Source: Xylocopa sonorina
Lineage: Eukaryota; Arthropoda; Insecta; Hymenoptera; Apidae
Direction of reading: 5' to 3'
Assembly (NCBI RefSeq): GCF_050948175.1
Contig: NW_027490116.1
Coordinates: forward strand, 1,054,001-1,118,000
Length of the DNA: 64,000 bases
The first letter of the stretch is position 1. Every line of letters starts with the position of its first letter. Shown one piece after another: positions 1 through 13,220 of this stretch. Below the pieces are notes generated by a model that saw nothing but the letters and a program-made list of their open reading frames with translations, had not been told where the DNA came from and searched no databases. A program made the position numbers and the translations under genes.

Positions 1-160
1 TTTTGAAGTGAACTCGAGGTATTCATAGCACTCCACAATGAATATTATATCTTATCATGAAACATAGAAATGAGATGCGACATCTCGTTTTAAGAAGTAT
101 TAGAACTCTATTCTTTCGATACGTGGTCATTTGGAAACGCTATTTCCTAGCAAGGAAGTG

Positions 161-334
161 TCGCATTTACATTCTTTTGAAGCGAATACGAGGTATACAT
201 GACACTTCGCAATGAATATTATATCTTATCGTGAAACATAGAAGTGAGATGCGATATCGCGTTCTAAGAAGCATTAGAACTCTATTGCTACGATACGTAG
301 ACATCTGCAAACGCTATTTCCTATCATGGAAGGG
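161..334 (+). repeat. Representative 174-bp satellite monomer
   Basis: A typical unit used here as reference, numbered 1-174 from TCGCATTTAC. It carries the 10-bp perfect palindrome GCGATATCGC at unit positions 91-100 (251-260) and the hairpin CTACG-ATA-CGTAG at 128-140 (288-300). At 158-171 most units have the dyad TTCC-TAGCAT-GGAA or TTCCT-AGCA-AGGAA; this particular copy has TATCAT in the middle. The segment around GAATATTATATCTTAT (unit 53-68) is the most AT-rich part. The length is close to one nucleosome repeat. Confidence 0.95.
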
Positions 335-1249
335 TCGCATTTACATTCTTATGAAGTGAATACGAGGTATACATAACACTCCATAATGAATATTATATCT
401 CATAATGAAACATAGCAGTGAGATGCGACATCTCCTTTAAGAAGCATTAGAACTCTATTGCTACGATACGTAGACATCTGCAAACGCCATTTCCTAGCAT
501 GGAAGTGTCGCATTTACATTCATTTGAAGTGAATACGAGATATGCATGACAGTTCGCAATGAATATTATATCTTATCATGAAACATAGGAATGAGGTGCT
601 ATATCGCGTTTTTAGAAGCACTAGAACTCTATTGCTACGATACGTAGACATCTGCAAACGCTATTTCCTAGCATGGAAGTGTCGCATTTTCATTCTTTTG
701 AAGTGAATACGAGGTATACATGACACTTCGCAATGAATATTATATCTTATCATGAAACATAAAAGTGAGATGCGATTTCGCGTTCTAAGAAGCATTAGAA
801 CTCTATTGCTACGATACGTAGACATCTGCAAAGGCTATTCCCTGGCATGGAAGGGTCGCATCTACTTTCTTTTGAAGTGAGTACGAGGTGTACATAACAC
901 TCCATAATGAATATTATATCTTATTATGAAACATAGCAGTGAGATGCGATATCGCGTTTTTAGAAGCATTTGAACTCTATTGCTACGATACGTAGACATC
1001 TGCAATCGCCATTTCCTAGCATGGAAGTGTCGCATTTACATTCATTTGAAGTGAATACGAGGTATACATGACACTTCGCTATGAATATTATACCTTATCA
1101 TGAGACATAGAAGAGTGATGCGATATCGCGTTTTAGGAAGCATAGGAACTCTATTGCTGCGATACGTAGACATCTGCAACCGCTACTTCCTAGCATGGAA
1201 GTGTCGCATTTACATTCATTTGAAGTGAATACGAGGTATAAATAATACT

Positions 1250-2250
1250 CTACAATGAATATTATATCTTACCAAGAAACATAGAAATGAAATGCGACAT
1301 CTCGTTTTATAAAGCATTAGAATTCTATTGCTGCGATACGTAGACATCTGCAAACGCTATTTCCTAGCATGGAAGTGTCTCATTTACATTCGTTTGAAGT
1401 GAATACGAGAGATACATGACACTTCGCAATGAATATTATATCTTATCATGAAACATAGGAATGAGGTGCTATATCGCATTTTGAGAAGCATAAGAACTCT
1501 ATTGCTACGATACGTAGACATCTGCAAACGCTATTTCCTAGCATGGAAGTGTCGCATTTACATTCTTTTGAAGTGAATACGAGGTATACATGACACTTCG
1601 CAATGAATATTATATCTTATCATGAAACATAGCAGTGAGATGCGATATCGCGTTCTAAGAAGCATTAGAACTCTATTGCTACGATACGTAGACATCTGCA
1701 AACGCTATTTGCTAGCATGGAAGTGTCGCATTTACATTCGTTTGAAGTGAATACGAGATATACATGACACTTCGCAATGAATATTATATCTTATCATGAA
1801 ACATAGGAATGAGGTGCTATATCGCGTTTCGAGAAGCATTAGAACTCTATTGCTACGATACGTAGACATCTGCAAACGCTATTTCCTAGCAAGGAAGTGT
1901 CGCATTTACATTCTTGTGAAGAGAAATCGAGGTATACATGACACTTCGCAATGAATATTATATCTTATCATGTAATATAGGAGCGAGATGCGATATCGCT
2001 TCTTAAGAAGCATTAGAACCCTATTGCTACGATACGTAGACATCTGCAACCGCTACTTCCTAGCATGGAAGTGTCGCATTTACATTCATTTGAAGTGAAT
2101 ACGAGGTATACATGACACTCCACAATGAATATTATATCTTATCACGGAACATAGAAATGAAATGAGCCATCGCGTTTTGAGAAGCATTAGAACTCTATTG
2201 CTACGATACGTAGACATCTGCAAACGCTATTTCCTAGCATGGAAGTGTCG
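1250..2250 (+). repeat. Higher-order block A, copy 1
   Basis: A run of about six monomers whose variants recur in the same order at about 6,565-7,566 (offset 5,315-5,316). Shared markers are TGTCTCATTTACATTCG followed by GAGAGATACATGAC, GAGGTGCTATATCGC, and CTGCAACCGCTACTTCC. The one-base change in offset comes from an extra T in the second copy near 7,166. Confidence 0.75.
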
Positions 2251-2957
2251 CATCTACATTCGTTTGAAGTGAATACGAGGTATACATGGCAGTTCGAAAT
2301 GAATATTATATCTTATCACGAAACATAGATGTGAGATGCGATATCGCGTTTTAAGAAGTATTAGAACTCTACTGCTACGGTACGCAAACATCTGCAAACG
2401 CTATTACCTAGCATGGAAATGCCGCATTTACATTCTTTTGAAGATAATACGAGGTATACATAACCGTACGCAATGAATATTATATCTTATCCCGAAACAT
2501 AGAAGTGAGATGCGATATCGCGATTTAAGGAGCACTGGAACTCTACAGCTACGATGCGTAGACATCTGCAAATGTTATTTCCTAGCAAGGAAGTGTCGCA
2601 TTTACATTCTTTTGAAGTGAATACGAGGTATATATAACACTCGACAATGAATATTATATCTTATCACGAAACATAGAAATGAAATGCGACATCTCATTTT
2701 ATGAAGCATTAGAACTCTATTGCTATGATACGTAGACATCTGCAAATGTTATTTCCTAGCAAGGATGTGTCGCACTTACATTCTTTTGAAGCGAACTCGA
2801 GGTATTCATAGCACTCCACAATGAATATTATATCTTATCATGAAACATAGAAATGAGATGCGACATCGCGTTTTGAGAAGCATTAGAACTCTATTGCTAC
2901 GATACGTAGACATCTGCAAACGCTATTTCCTAGCATGGAAGTGTCGCATTTACATTC

Positions 2958-4200
2958 TTGTGATGTGAGTACGAGGTATGCATGACACTTCGCAATGAAT
3001 ATTATACCTTATCACGAAACATGGAAGCGAGATGCGATATCGCATTTAAAGAAGCATTAGAACTCTATAGCTACGATGCGTTGACATCTGCAAATGCAAT
3101 TTCCTAGCATGGAAGTGTCGCATCTACATTATTGTGACGTGAGTACGAGGTATACATGACACTTCGCAATGAATATTATACCTTATCATGAAACATAGAA
3201 GTGAGATGCGATATGGCGTTTTAGAAAGCATTAGAACTCTATTGCTACGATACGTAGACATCTGCAAACGCTATTTCCTAGCATGGAAGTGTCGCATTTA
3301 CATTCTTTTGGAGTGAATACGAGGTATACATGACAGTTCGCAATGAGTATTATATCTTATAATGAAACATAGGAATGAGATGCGATATCGCGTTTTGAGA
3401 AGCGTTAGAATCCTATTGCTAATATACGTAGACATCTGCGTTTAAAGAAGCATTAGACCTCTATTGCTACGATACGTAGACATCTGCAAACGCTATGTCC
3501 TAGCAAGCAAGTGTCGCATTTACATTCCTTTGAAGTGAATGCGAAGTATACATAACACTCCACAATGAATATTATATCTTACCAAGAAACATAGAAATGA
3601 AATGCGACATCTCGTTTTATAAAGCATTGGAATTCTATTGCTGCGATACGTAGACATCTGCAAACGCTATTTCCTAGCATGTAAGTGTCGCATTTACATT
3701 CTTTTGAAGTGAATACGTGGTATACATGACACATCGCTATGATTATTATATCTTATCATGAAACATAGAAGTGAGATGCGATATCGCAATCTAAGAAGCA
3801 GTAGAACTCTATTGCTACGATACGTAGACATCTGCAAATGCTATTTCCTAGCATGAAAGTGTCACATTTACATTCTTTTGAAGTGAATACGAGGTATACA
3901 TGGCAGTTCGCAATGAATATTATATCTCATCATGAAACATAGATGTGAGATGCGATATCGCGTTTTAAGAAGTATTAGAACTATATTGCTAGGATACGTA
4001 GACATCTGCAAACAATATTTCCTAGCAAGGAAGTGTCGCATTTACATTCATTTGAAGTGAATACGAGGTATACATAATACTCTACAATGAATATTATATC
4101 TTACCAAGAAACATAGAAATGAAATGCGACATCTCGTTTTATAAAGCATTAGAATTCTATTGCTGCGATACGTAGACATCTGCAAACGCTATTTCCTAGC
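2958..4200 (+). repeat. Higher-order block B, copy 1 (about 1.24 kb)
   Basis: Recurs at 5,441-6,683 with an offset of 2,483. Shared private features are CTTGTGATGTGAGTACG, the 48-bp internal duplication near 3.42 kb, ACACATCGCTATGATTATT, and ATGAAAGTGTCACATTTAC. Only scattered substitutions separate the copies by eye. Confidence 0.88.
3415..3500 (+). repeat. Aberrant monomer with 48-bp internal duplication
   Basis: After TGCTAATATACGTAGACATC the sequence jumps back to TTTAAAGAAGCATTAGACC and repeats the segment ending in ACGTAGACATCTGC, adding 48 bp to the unit. The same join recurs at about 5,898-5,983, so it arose once and was then carried along by a larger duplication. It is useful as a lineage marker. 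Confidence 0.85.
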
Positions 4201-5440
4201 ATGTAAGTGTCGCATTTACATTCTTTTGAAGTGAATACGAGGTATACTTCACACTTCGCAATGATCATTATATCTTATCGTGAAACATAGAAGTGAGATG
4301 CGATATCGCGTTTTAAGAAGCATTAGAACTCTATTGCTACGATACGTAGACATCTGCAAACGCTATTTCCTAGCATGGATGTGTCGCATTTACATTCTTT
4401 TGTAGTGAATACGAGGTATACATAACACTCTACAATGAATATTATATCTTATCATGAAACACAGCAGTGAGATGCGATATCGCGTTTTAAGAAGCATTAG
4501 AACTCTACTGCTACGGTACGCAAACATCTGCAAACGCTATTACCTAGCATGGAAACGCCGCATTTACATTCTTTTGAAGATAATACGAGGTATACATAAC
4601 CGTACGCAATGAATATTATATCTTATCTCGAAACATAGAAGTGAGATGCGATATCGCGATTTAAGGAGCACTGGAACTCTACTGCTACGATGCGTAGACA
4701 TCTGCAAATGTTATTTCCTAGCAAGGAAGTGTCGCATTTACATTCTTTTGAAGTGAATACGAGGTATATATAACACTCCACAATGAATATTATATCTTAT
4801 CACGAAACATAGAAATGAAATGCGACATCTCATTTTATGAAGCATTAGAACTCTATTGCTATGATACGTAGACATCTGCAAATGTTATTTCCTAGCAAGG
4901 ATGTGTCGCACTTACATTCTTTTGAAGTGAACTCGAGGTATTCATAGCACTCCACAATGAATATTATATCTTATCATGAAACATAGAAATGAGATGCGAC
5001 ATCTCGTTTTAAGAAGTATTAGAACTCTATTCTTTCGATACGTGGTCATTTGGAAACGCTATTTCCTAGCAAGGAAGTGTCGCATTTACATTCTTTTGAA
5101 GCGAATACGAGGTATACATGACACTTCGCAATGAATATTATATCTTATCGTGAAACATAGAAGTGAGATGCGATATCGCGTTCTAAGAAGCATTAGAACT
5201 CTATTGCTACGATACGTAGACATCTGCAAACGCTATTTCCTATCATGGAAGGGTCGCATTTACATTCTTATGAAGTGAATACGAGGTATACATAACACTC
5301 CATAATGAATATTATATCTCATAATGAAACATAGCAGTGAGATGCGACATCTCCTTTAAGAAGCATTAGAACTCTATTGCTACGATACGTAGACATCTGC
5401 AAACGCCATTTCCTAGCATGGAAGTGTCGCATTTACATTC

Positions 5441-6683
5441 TTGTGATGTGAGTACGAGGTATGCATGACACTTCGCAATGAATATTATACCTTATCACGA
5501 AACATGGAAGCGAGATGCGATATCGCATTTAAAGAAGCATTAGAACTCTATAGCTACGATGCGTTGATATCTGCAAATGCTATTTCCTAGCATGGAAGTG
5601 TCGCATCTACATTCTTGTGACGTGAGTACGAGGTATACATGACACTTCGCAATGAATATTATATCTTATCATGAAACATAGAAGTGAGATGCGATATGGC
5701 GTTTTAGAAAGCATTAGAACTCTATTGCTACGATACGTAGACATCTGCAAACGCTATTTCCTAGCATGGAAGTGTCGCATTTACATTCTTTTGGAGTGAA
5801 TACGAGGTATACATGACAGTTCGCAATGAGTATTATATCTTATAATGAAACATAGGAATGAGATGCGATATCGCGTTTTGAGAAGCGTTAGAATCCTATT
5901 GCTAATATACGTAGACATCTGCGTTTAAAGAAGCATTAGACCTCTATTGCTACGATACGTAGACATCTGCAAACGCTATGTCCTAGCAAGCAAGTGTCGC
6001 ATTTACATTCCTTTGAAGTGAATGCGAAGTATACATAACACTCCACAATGAATATTATATCTTACCAAGAAACATAGAAACGAAATGCGACATCTCGTTT
6101 TATAAAGCATTGGAATTCTATTGCTGCGATACGTAGACATCTGCAAACGCTATTTCCTAGCATGTAAGTGTCGCATTTACATTCTTTTGAAGTGAATACG
6201 TGGTATACATGACACATCGCTATGATTATTATATCTTATCATGAAACATAGAAGTGAGATGCGATATCGCAATCTAAGAAGCAGTAGAACTCTATTGCTA
6301 CGATACGTAGACATCTGCAAATGCTATTTCCTAGCATGAAAGTGTCACATTTACATTCATTTGAAGTGAGTACGAGGTATACATGGCAGTTCGCAATGAA
6401 TATTGTATCTTATCATGAAACATAGATGTGAGATGCGATATCGCGTTTTAAGAAGTATTAGAACCATATTGCTAGGATACGTAGACATCTGCAAACAATA
6501 TTTCCTAGCAAGGAAGTGTCGCATTTACATTCATTTGAAGCGAATACGAGGTATACATAATACTCTACAATGAATATTATATCTTACCAAGAAACATAGA
6601 AATGAAATGCGACATCTCGTTTTATAAAGCATTAGAATTCTATTGCTGCGATACGTAGACATCTGCAGACGCTATTTCCTAGC
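5441..6683 (+). repeat. Higher-order block B, copy 2
   Basis: Partner of 2,958-4,200, keeping the same aberrant monomer (at about 5,901-5,975) and the same unusual variants. At its left edge (about 5,438) it joins a copy of the window's first 0.5 kb, and at its right edge (about 6,683) a copy of the 1.25-2.25-kb block, which exposes two recombination junctions. Confidence 0.88.
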
Positions 6684-7566
6684 ATGGAAGTGTCTCATTT
6701 ACATTCGTTTGAAGTGAATACGAGAGATACATGACACTTCGCAATGAATATTATATCTTACCATGAAACATAGGAATGAGGTGCTATATCGCGTTTTGAG
6801 AAGCATTAGAACTCTATTGCTACGATACGTAGACATCTGCAAACGCTATTTCCTAGCATGAAAGTGTCGCATTTACATTCTTTTGAAGTAAATACGAGGT
6901 ATACATGACACTTCGCAATGAATATTATATCTTATCATGAAACATAGCAGTGAGATGCGATATCGCGTTCTAAGAAGCATTAGAACTCTATTGCTACGAT
7001 ACGTAGACATCTGCAAACGCTATTTGCTAGCATGGAAGTGTCGAATTTACATTCGTTTGAAGTGAATACGAGATATACATGACACTTCGCAATGAATATT
7101 ATATCTTATCATGAAATATAGGAATGAGGTGCTATATCGCGATTTGAGAAGCATTAGAACTCTATTTTCCACGATACGTAGACATCTGCAAATGCTATTT
7201 CCTAGCATGGAAGTGTCTCATTTACATTCGTTTGAAGTGAATACGAGAGATGCATGACACTACGCAATGAATATTATATCTTATCATGTAACATAGAAGT
7301 GAGATGCGATATCGCGTCTTAAGAAGCATTAGAACCCTATTGCTACGATACGTAGACATCTGCAACCGCTACTTCCTAGCATGGAAGTGTCGCATTTACA
7401 TTCATTTGAAGTGAATACGAGGTATACATGACACTCCACAATGAATATTATATCTTATCACGGAACATAGAAATGAAATGAGGCATCGCGTTTTGAGAAG
7501 CATTAGAACTCTATTGCTACGATACGTAGACATCTGCAAACGCTATTTCCTAGCATGGAAGTGTCG
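6565..7566 (+). repeat. Higher-order block A, copy 2
   Basis: Partner of the block at about 1,250-2,250, with the same order of rare monomer variants. It lies directly after the second copy of the 1.24-kb block at 5,441-6,683, so duplicated segments from different parts of the array are joined here as a mosaic. Confidence 0.75.
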
Positions 7567-10500
7567 CATTACATTCGTTTGAAGTGATTACGAGATATAC
7601 ATGACACTTCGCAATGAATATTATATCTTATCATGAAACATAAAAGTGAGATGCGATATCGCGTTCTAAGAAGCATTAGAACTCTATTGCTACGATACGT
7701 AGACATCTGCAAAGGCTATTCCCTAGCATGGAAGGTTCGCATTTCCATTCTTTTGAAGTGAGTACGAGGTATACATATCACTCCATAATGAATATTATAT
7801 CTTATCATGAAACATAGCAGTGAGATGCGATATCGCGTTTTAAGAAGCATTAGAACTCTATTGCTGCGATACGTAGACATCTGCAAACGCTATTTCCTAG
7901 CATGGAAGTGTCGCATTTACATTCTTTTGATGTGAATACGAGATATACATGACACTTCGCAATGAATATTATATCTTATCATGAAACATGGACGTGAGAT
8001 GCGATATCGCGTTCTAAGAACCAGTAGAACTCTATTGTTTCGACACGTAGTCATCTGGAAACGCTATTTCCTAGCAAGGAAGTGTCGCATTTACATCCTT
8101 TTGAAGTGAATACGAGGTATACATGACACTTCGCAATGAATATTATATCTGATCATGAAACATTGAAATGAGATGCGATATCGCGTTCTAAGAAACATTA
8201 GAACACTATTGCTACGATACGTAGACATCTGCAAAGGCTATTTCCTAGCATGAAAGTGTCACATTTACATACTTTTGAAATGAATACGAGGTATACATGG
8301 CAGTTCGCAATGAATATTATATCTTATCATGAAACATAGATGTGAGATGCGATATCGCGTTTTAAGAAGTATTAGAACTATATTGCTAGGATACGTAGAC
8401 ATCTGCAAACAATATTTCCTAGCAAGGAAGTGTCGCATTTACATTCATTTGAAGTGAATACGAGGTATACATAATACTCTACAATGAATATTATATCTTA
8501 CCAAGAAACATAGAAATGAAATGCGACATCTCGTTTTATAAAGCATTAGAATTCTATTGCTGCGATACGTAGACATCTGCAAACGCTATTTCCTAGCATG
8601 TTAGTGTCGCATTTACATTCTTTTGAAGCGAATACGAGGTATACATGACACAACGCTATGATTATTATATCTTATCATGAAACATAGGTGTGAGATGCGA
8701 TATCGCGTTTTAAGAAGCATTAGAACTCTACTGCCTCGACGCGTAGACATCTGCAGACGCTATTTCCTAGCATGGAAGTGTCGCATTTACATTCTTTTGA
8801 AGTGAATACGAGGCATACATGACACTTCGCAATGAATATTATATCTTATCATGAAACATAGAAGTGAGATGCGATATCGCGATTTAAGAAGCAGTAGAAT
8901 TCTATTGCTACGATACGTAGACATCTGCAAATGCTATTTCCTAGCATGAAAGTGTCGCATTTACATTCTTTTGAAGTGAATACGAGGTATACGTGGCAGT
9001 TCGAAATGAATATTATATCTTATCATGAAACATAGATGTGAGATGCGATATCGCGTTTTAAGAAGTATTAGAACTATATTGCTAGGATACGTAGACATCT
9101 GCAAACAATATTTCCTAACAAGGAAGTGTCGCATTTACATTCATTTGAAGTGAATACGAGGTATACATAATACTCTACAATGAATATTATATCTTACCAA
9201 GAAACATAGAAATGAAATGCGACATCTCGTTTTATAAAGCATTAGAATTCTATTGCTGCGATACGTAGACATCTGCAAACGCTATTTCCTAGCATGTAAG
9301 TGTCGCATTTACATTCTTTTGGAGTGAATACGTGGTATACATGACACATCGCTATGAATATTATATCTTATCATGAAACATAGGTGTGAGATGCGATATC
9401 GCGTTTTAAGAAGCATTAGAACTCAATTGCCTCGACGCGTAGACATCTGCAGACGCTATTTCCTAGCATGGAAGTGTCGTATTTACATTCTTTTGAAGTG
9501 AATACGAGGTATACCTGACACTTCGCGATGAATATTATATCTTATTACGAAACATATATATGAGTTGCGATATCGCGATTTAAGTAGCACCAGAACTCTA
9601 TTGCTACGATACGTAGACATCTGCAAGCGCTATTTCGTAGCAAGCAATAGTCGCATTTACATTCTTTTGGAGTGAATACGAGGTATACATGACACTTCGC
9701 AATGAATATTATATCTTATCAAGAAACATATAAATGAGATGCGATATTGCGATTCAAGTAGCATTAGAACTCTATTGCTACGATACGTAGACATCTGAAT
9801 ACGTCATTTCCTAGCAAGGATGTGTCGCATTTACATTCGTTTGGAGGGAATACGAGGTATACATGAAACTTCGCAATGTATATTATATCTTATCATGAAA
9901 CATAGAAGTGAGATGCGATATCGCGTTTTAAGAAGCATTAGAACTCTATTGCCTCGACGCGTAGACATCTGCAGTCGCTATTTCTTAGCATGGAAGTGTC
10001 GCATTTACATTCTTTTGAAATGAATACGAGGTGTACATGACACTTCGCAATGAATATTATATCTTATCGGGAAACATAGAAATGAGATGCGATATCGCGT
10101 TTTGAGAAGCATTAGAACTCTATTGCTACGATACGTAGACATCTGCAATTGCTATTTCCTAGCAACCAATAGTCGCATTTACATTCTTTTGAAGTGAATT
10201 CGAGGTTTTCATGACACTTCGGAATGAATATTATAACTTATCACGATACATAGATATGAGATGCGATATCGCGATCTAAGAAGCATTAGAACCCTATTGC
10301 TACGATACGTAGGCATCTGCAAACGCTATGCCCTAGCAAGGAATAGTCGGATTTACATTCTTTTGATGTGAATACGAGGTATACATGACACTTCGCAATG
10401 AATATTACATCTTATAATGAAACATAGAATTGAAATTCGATATCGCGTTTTAAGAAGCATTAGAACTCTATTGCCTCGACGCGTAGACATCTGCAGACGC

Positions 10501-11554
10501 TATTTCCTAGCATGGAAGTGTCGCATTTACATTCTTTTGAAGTGAATACGAGGTATACCTGACACTTCGCGATGAATATTATATCTTATCACGAACCATA
10601 TAAATGAGATGCGATATCGCGATTTAACTAGCATTAGAACTCTATTGCTACGATACGTAGACATCTGAATACGCCATTTCCTAGCAAGGAAGAGTCGCAT
10701 TTACATTCGTTTGGAGGGAATACGAGGTATACATGACACTTCGCAATGAATATTATATCTTATCATGTAACATAGAAGAGAGATGCGATTTCGCGTTTTA
10801 AGAAGCATTAGAACACTATGGCCACGATGCGGAGACATCTGCAAACGCTATTTCCTAGCATGGAAGTGTCGCACTTACATTCTTTTGAAGTGAATACGTG
10901 GTATACATGACACTTCGCAATGAATATTATATCTTATTACGAAACATATATATGAGTTGCGATATCGCGATTTAAGTAGCACTAAAGCTCTATTGCTACG
11001 ATACGTAGACATCTGCAAACGCTATTTCGTAGTAAGCAATAGTCGCATTTACATTCTTTTGGAGTGAATACGAGGTATACATGACACTTCGCAATGAATA
11101 TTATATCTTATCACAAAACATATAAAATGAGATGCGATATCGCGATTTAAGTAGCATTAGAACTCTATTTCTGCGATACGTAGACATTTGAATACGCCAT
11201 TTCCTAGCAAGGAAGTGTCGCATTTACATTCGTTTGGAGAGAATTCGAGGAATACATGACACTTCGCAATGAATATTATATCTTATCATGAAACATAGAA
11301 GAGAGATGCGTTATCGCGTTTTAAGATTCACTAGAACTCTATGGCCTCGATGCGGAGACACCTGCAAACGCTATTTCCTAGCATGGAAGTATCGCATTTA
11401 CATTCTCTTGAAGTGAATACGAGGTATACATGACACTTCGCAATGAATATTATATCATATCATGAAACATAGAAGAGAGAAGCGATATCGCGTTTTAAGA
11501 AGCATTAGAGCTCCATGGCCTCGATGCGGAAACATCTGCAAACGCTATTTCCTA

Positions 11555-12424
11555 GCATGGAAGTGTCGCACTTACATTCTTTTGAAGTGAATACGAGGTG
11601 CACATGACACTTCGCAATGAATATTATATCTTATCACGAAACATATAAATGAGATGCGATATTGCGATTTAAGTAGCATTAGAACTCTATTGCTACGATA
11701 CGTAGACATCTGCAAACGCTATTTCCCAGCAAGCAGTAGTCGCATTTACTTTCTTTTGAATTGAAAACAAGGTGTACATGACACTTCGCATTGAATATTA
11801 TATCTTATCATGAAACACAGAAGTGAGATGCGATATCGCGTTTTAAGAAGCATTAGAACTATATTGCCCCGACGCGTAGACATCTGCATACGCTATTTCC
11901 TAGCATGGAAGTGTCGCACTTACGTTCTTTTGAAGTGAATACGGGGTATACATGACACTTCGCATTGAATATTATATCTTATCATGTAACATATAAGTGA
12001 GATGCGATATCGCGTTTTAAGAAGCATTAGAACTATATTGCCCCGACGCGTAGACATCTGCATACGCTATTTCCTAGCATGGAAGTGTCGCACTTACGTT
12101 CTTTTGAAGTGAATACGAGGTATACATGACACTTCGCAATGAATATTACATCTTATAATGAAACATAGAATTGAGATTCGATATCGCGTTTTAAGAAGCA
12201 TTAGAACTCTATTGCCTCGACGCGTAGACATCTGCAGACGCTACTTCCTAGCATGGAAGTGTCGCATTTACATTCTGTTGAAGTGAATACGAGGTATACC
12301 TGACACTTCGCGATGAATATTATATCTTATCAAGAAACATATATATGAGATGCGATATCGCGATTTAACTAGCATTAGAACTCTATTGCTACGATACGTA
12401 GACATCTGAATACGCCATTTCCTA
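11555..12424 (+). repeat. 870-bp (5-monomer) tandem unit, copy 1
   Basis: Five monomers followed at once by a second copy 870 bp downstream. Marker variants are GAGGTGCACATGAC (11,596 and 12,466), TTGAATTGAAAACAAGG, two successive TTGCCCCGACGCGTAG units, and CATAGAATTGAGATTCG. The second copy is essentially identical by eye, which implies a recent exchange. Confidence 0.88.
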
Positions 12425-13220
12425 GCATGGAAGTGTCGCACTTACATTCTTTTGAAGTGAATACGAGGTGCACATGACACTTCGCAATGAATATTATATC
12501 TTATCACGAAACATATAAATGAGATGCGATATTGCGATTTAAGTAGCATTAGAACTCTATTGCTACGATACGTAGACATCTGCAAACGCTATTTCCCAGC
12601 AAGCAGTAGTCGCATTTACTTTCTTTTGAATTGAAAACAAGGTGTACATGACACTTCGCATTGAATATTATATCTTATCATGAAACACAGAAGTGAGATG
12701 CGATATCGCGTTTTAAGAAGCATTAGAACTATATTGCCCCGACGCGTAGACATCTGCATACGCTATTTCCTAGCATGGAAGTGTCGCACTTACGTTCTTT
12801 TGAAGTGAATACGGGGTATACATGACACTTCGCATTGAATATTATATCTTATCATGTAACATATAAGTGAGATGCGATATCGCGTTTTAAGAAGCATTAG
12901 AACTATATTGCCCCGACGCGTAGACATCTGCATACGCTATTTCCTAGCATGGAAGTGTCGCACTTACGTTCTTTTGAAGTGAATACGAGGTATACATGAC
13001 ACTTCGCAATGAATATTACATCTTATAATGAAACATAGAATTGAGATTCGATATCGCGTTTTAAGAAGCATTAGAACTCTATTGCCTCGACGCGTAGACA
13101 TCTGCAGACGCTACTTCCTAGCATGGAAGTGTCGCATTTACATTCTGTTGAAGTGAATACGAGGTATACCTGACACTTCGCGATGAATATTATATCTTAT
13201 CAAGAAACATATAAATGAGA
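12425..13220 (+). repeat. 870-bp tandem unit, copy 2 (slightly incomplete)
   Basis: Direct continuation of the 5-monomer unit at 11,555-12,424. Similarity holds to about 13,200, where this copy has AAATGAGATGCGATATTGCG and the first copy has ATATGAGATGCGATATCGCG. Confidence 0.85.

Larger units (their letters stand above)
1..5438 (+). repeat. Nested segmental duplication, 0-5.4 kb
   Basis: Bases 1 to about 519 recur at 4,920-5,438 (offset 4,919), including the rare variants AACTCGAGGTATTCATAGC and TTCTTTCGATACGTGGTCAT. Bases about 2,343-2,866 recur at 4,479-5,002 (offset 2,136), marked by CTACGGTACGCAAACATC and CATAACCGTACGC. The offsets are not exact multiples of 174 because a 48-bp internal duplication near 3.4 kb lies between the copies. 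The pattern indicates repeated unequal exchange within the array. Confidence 0.85.
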
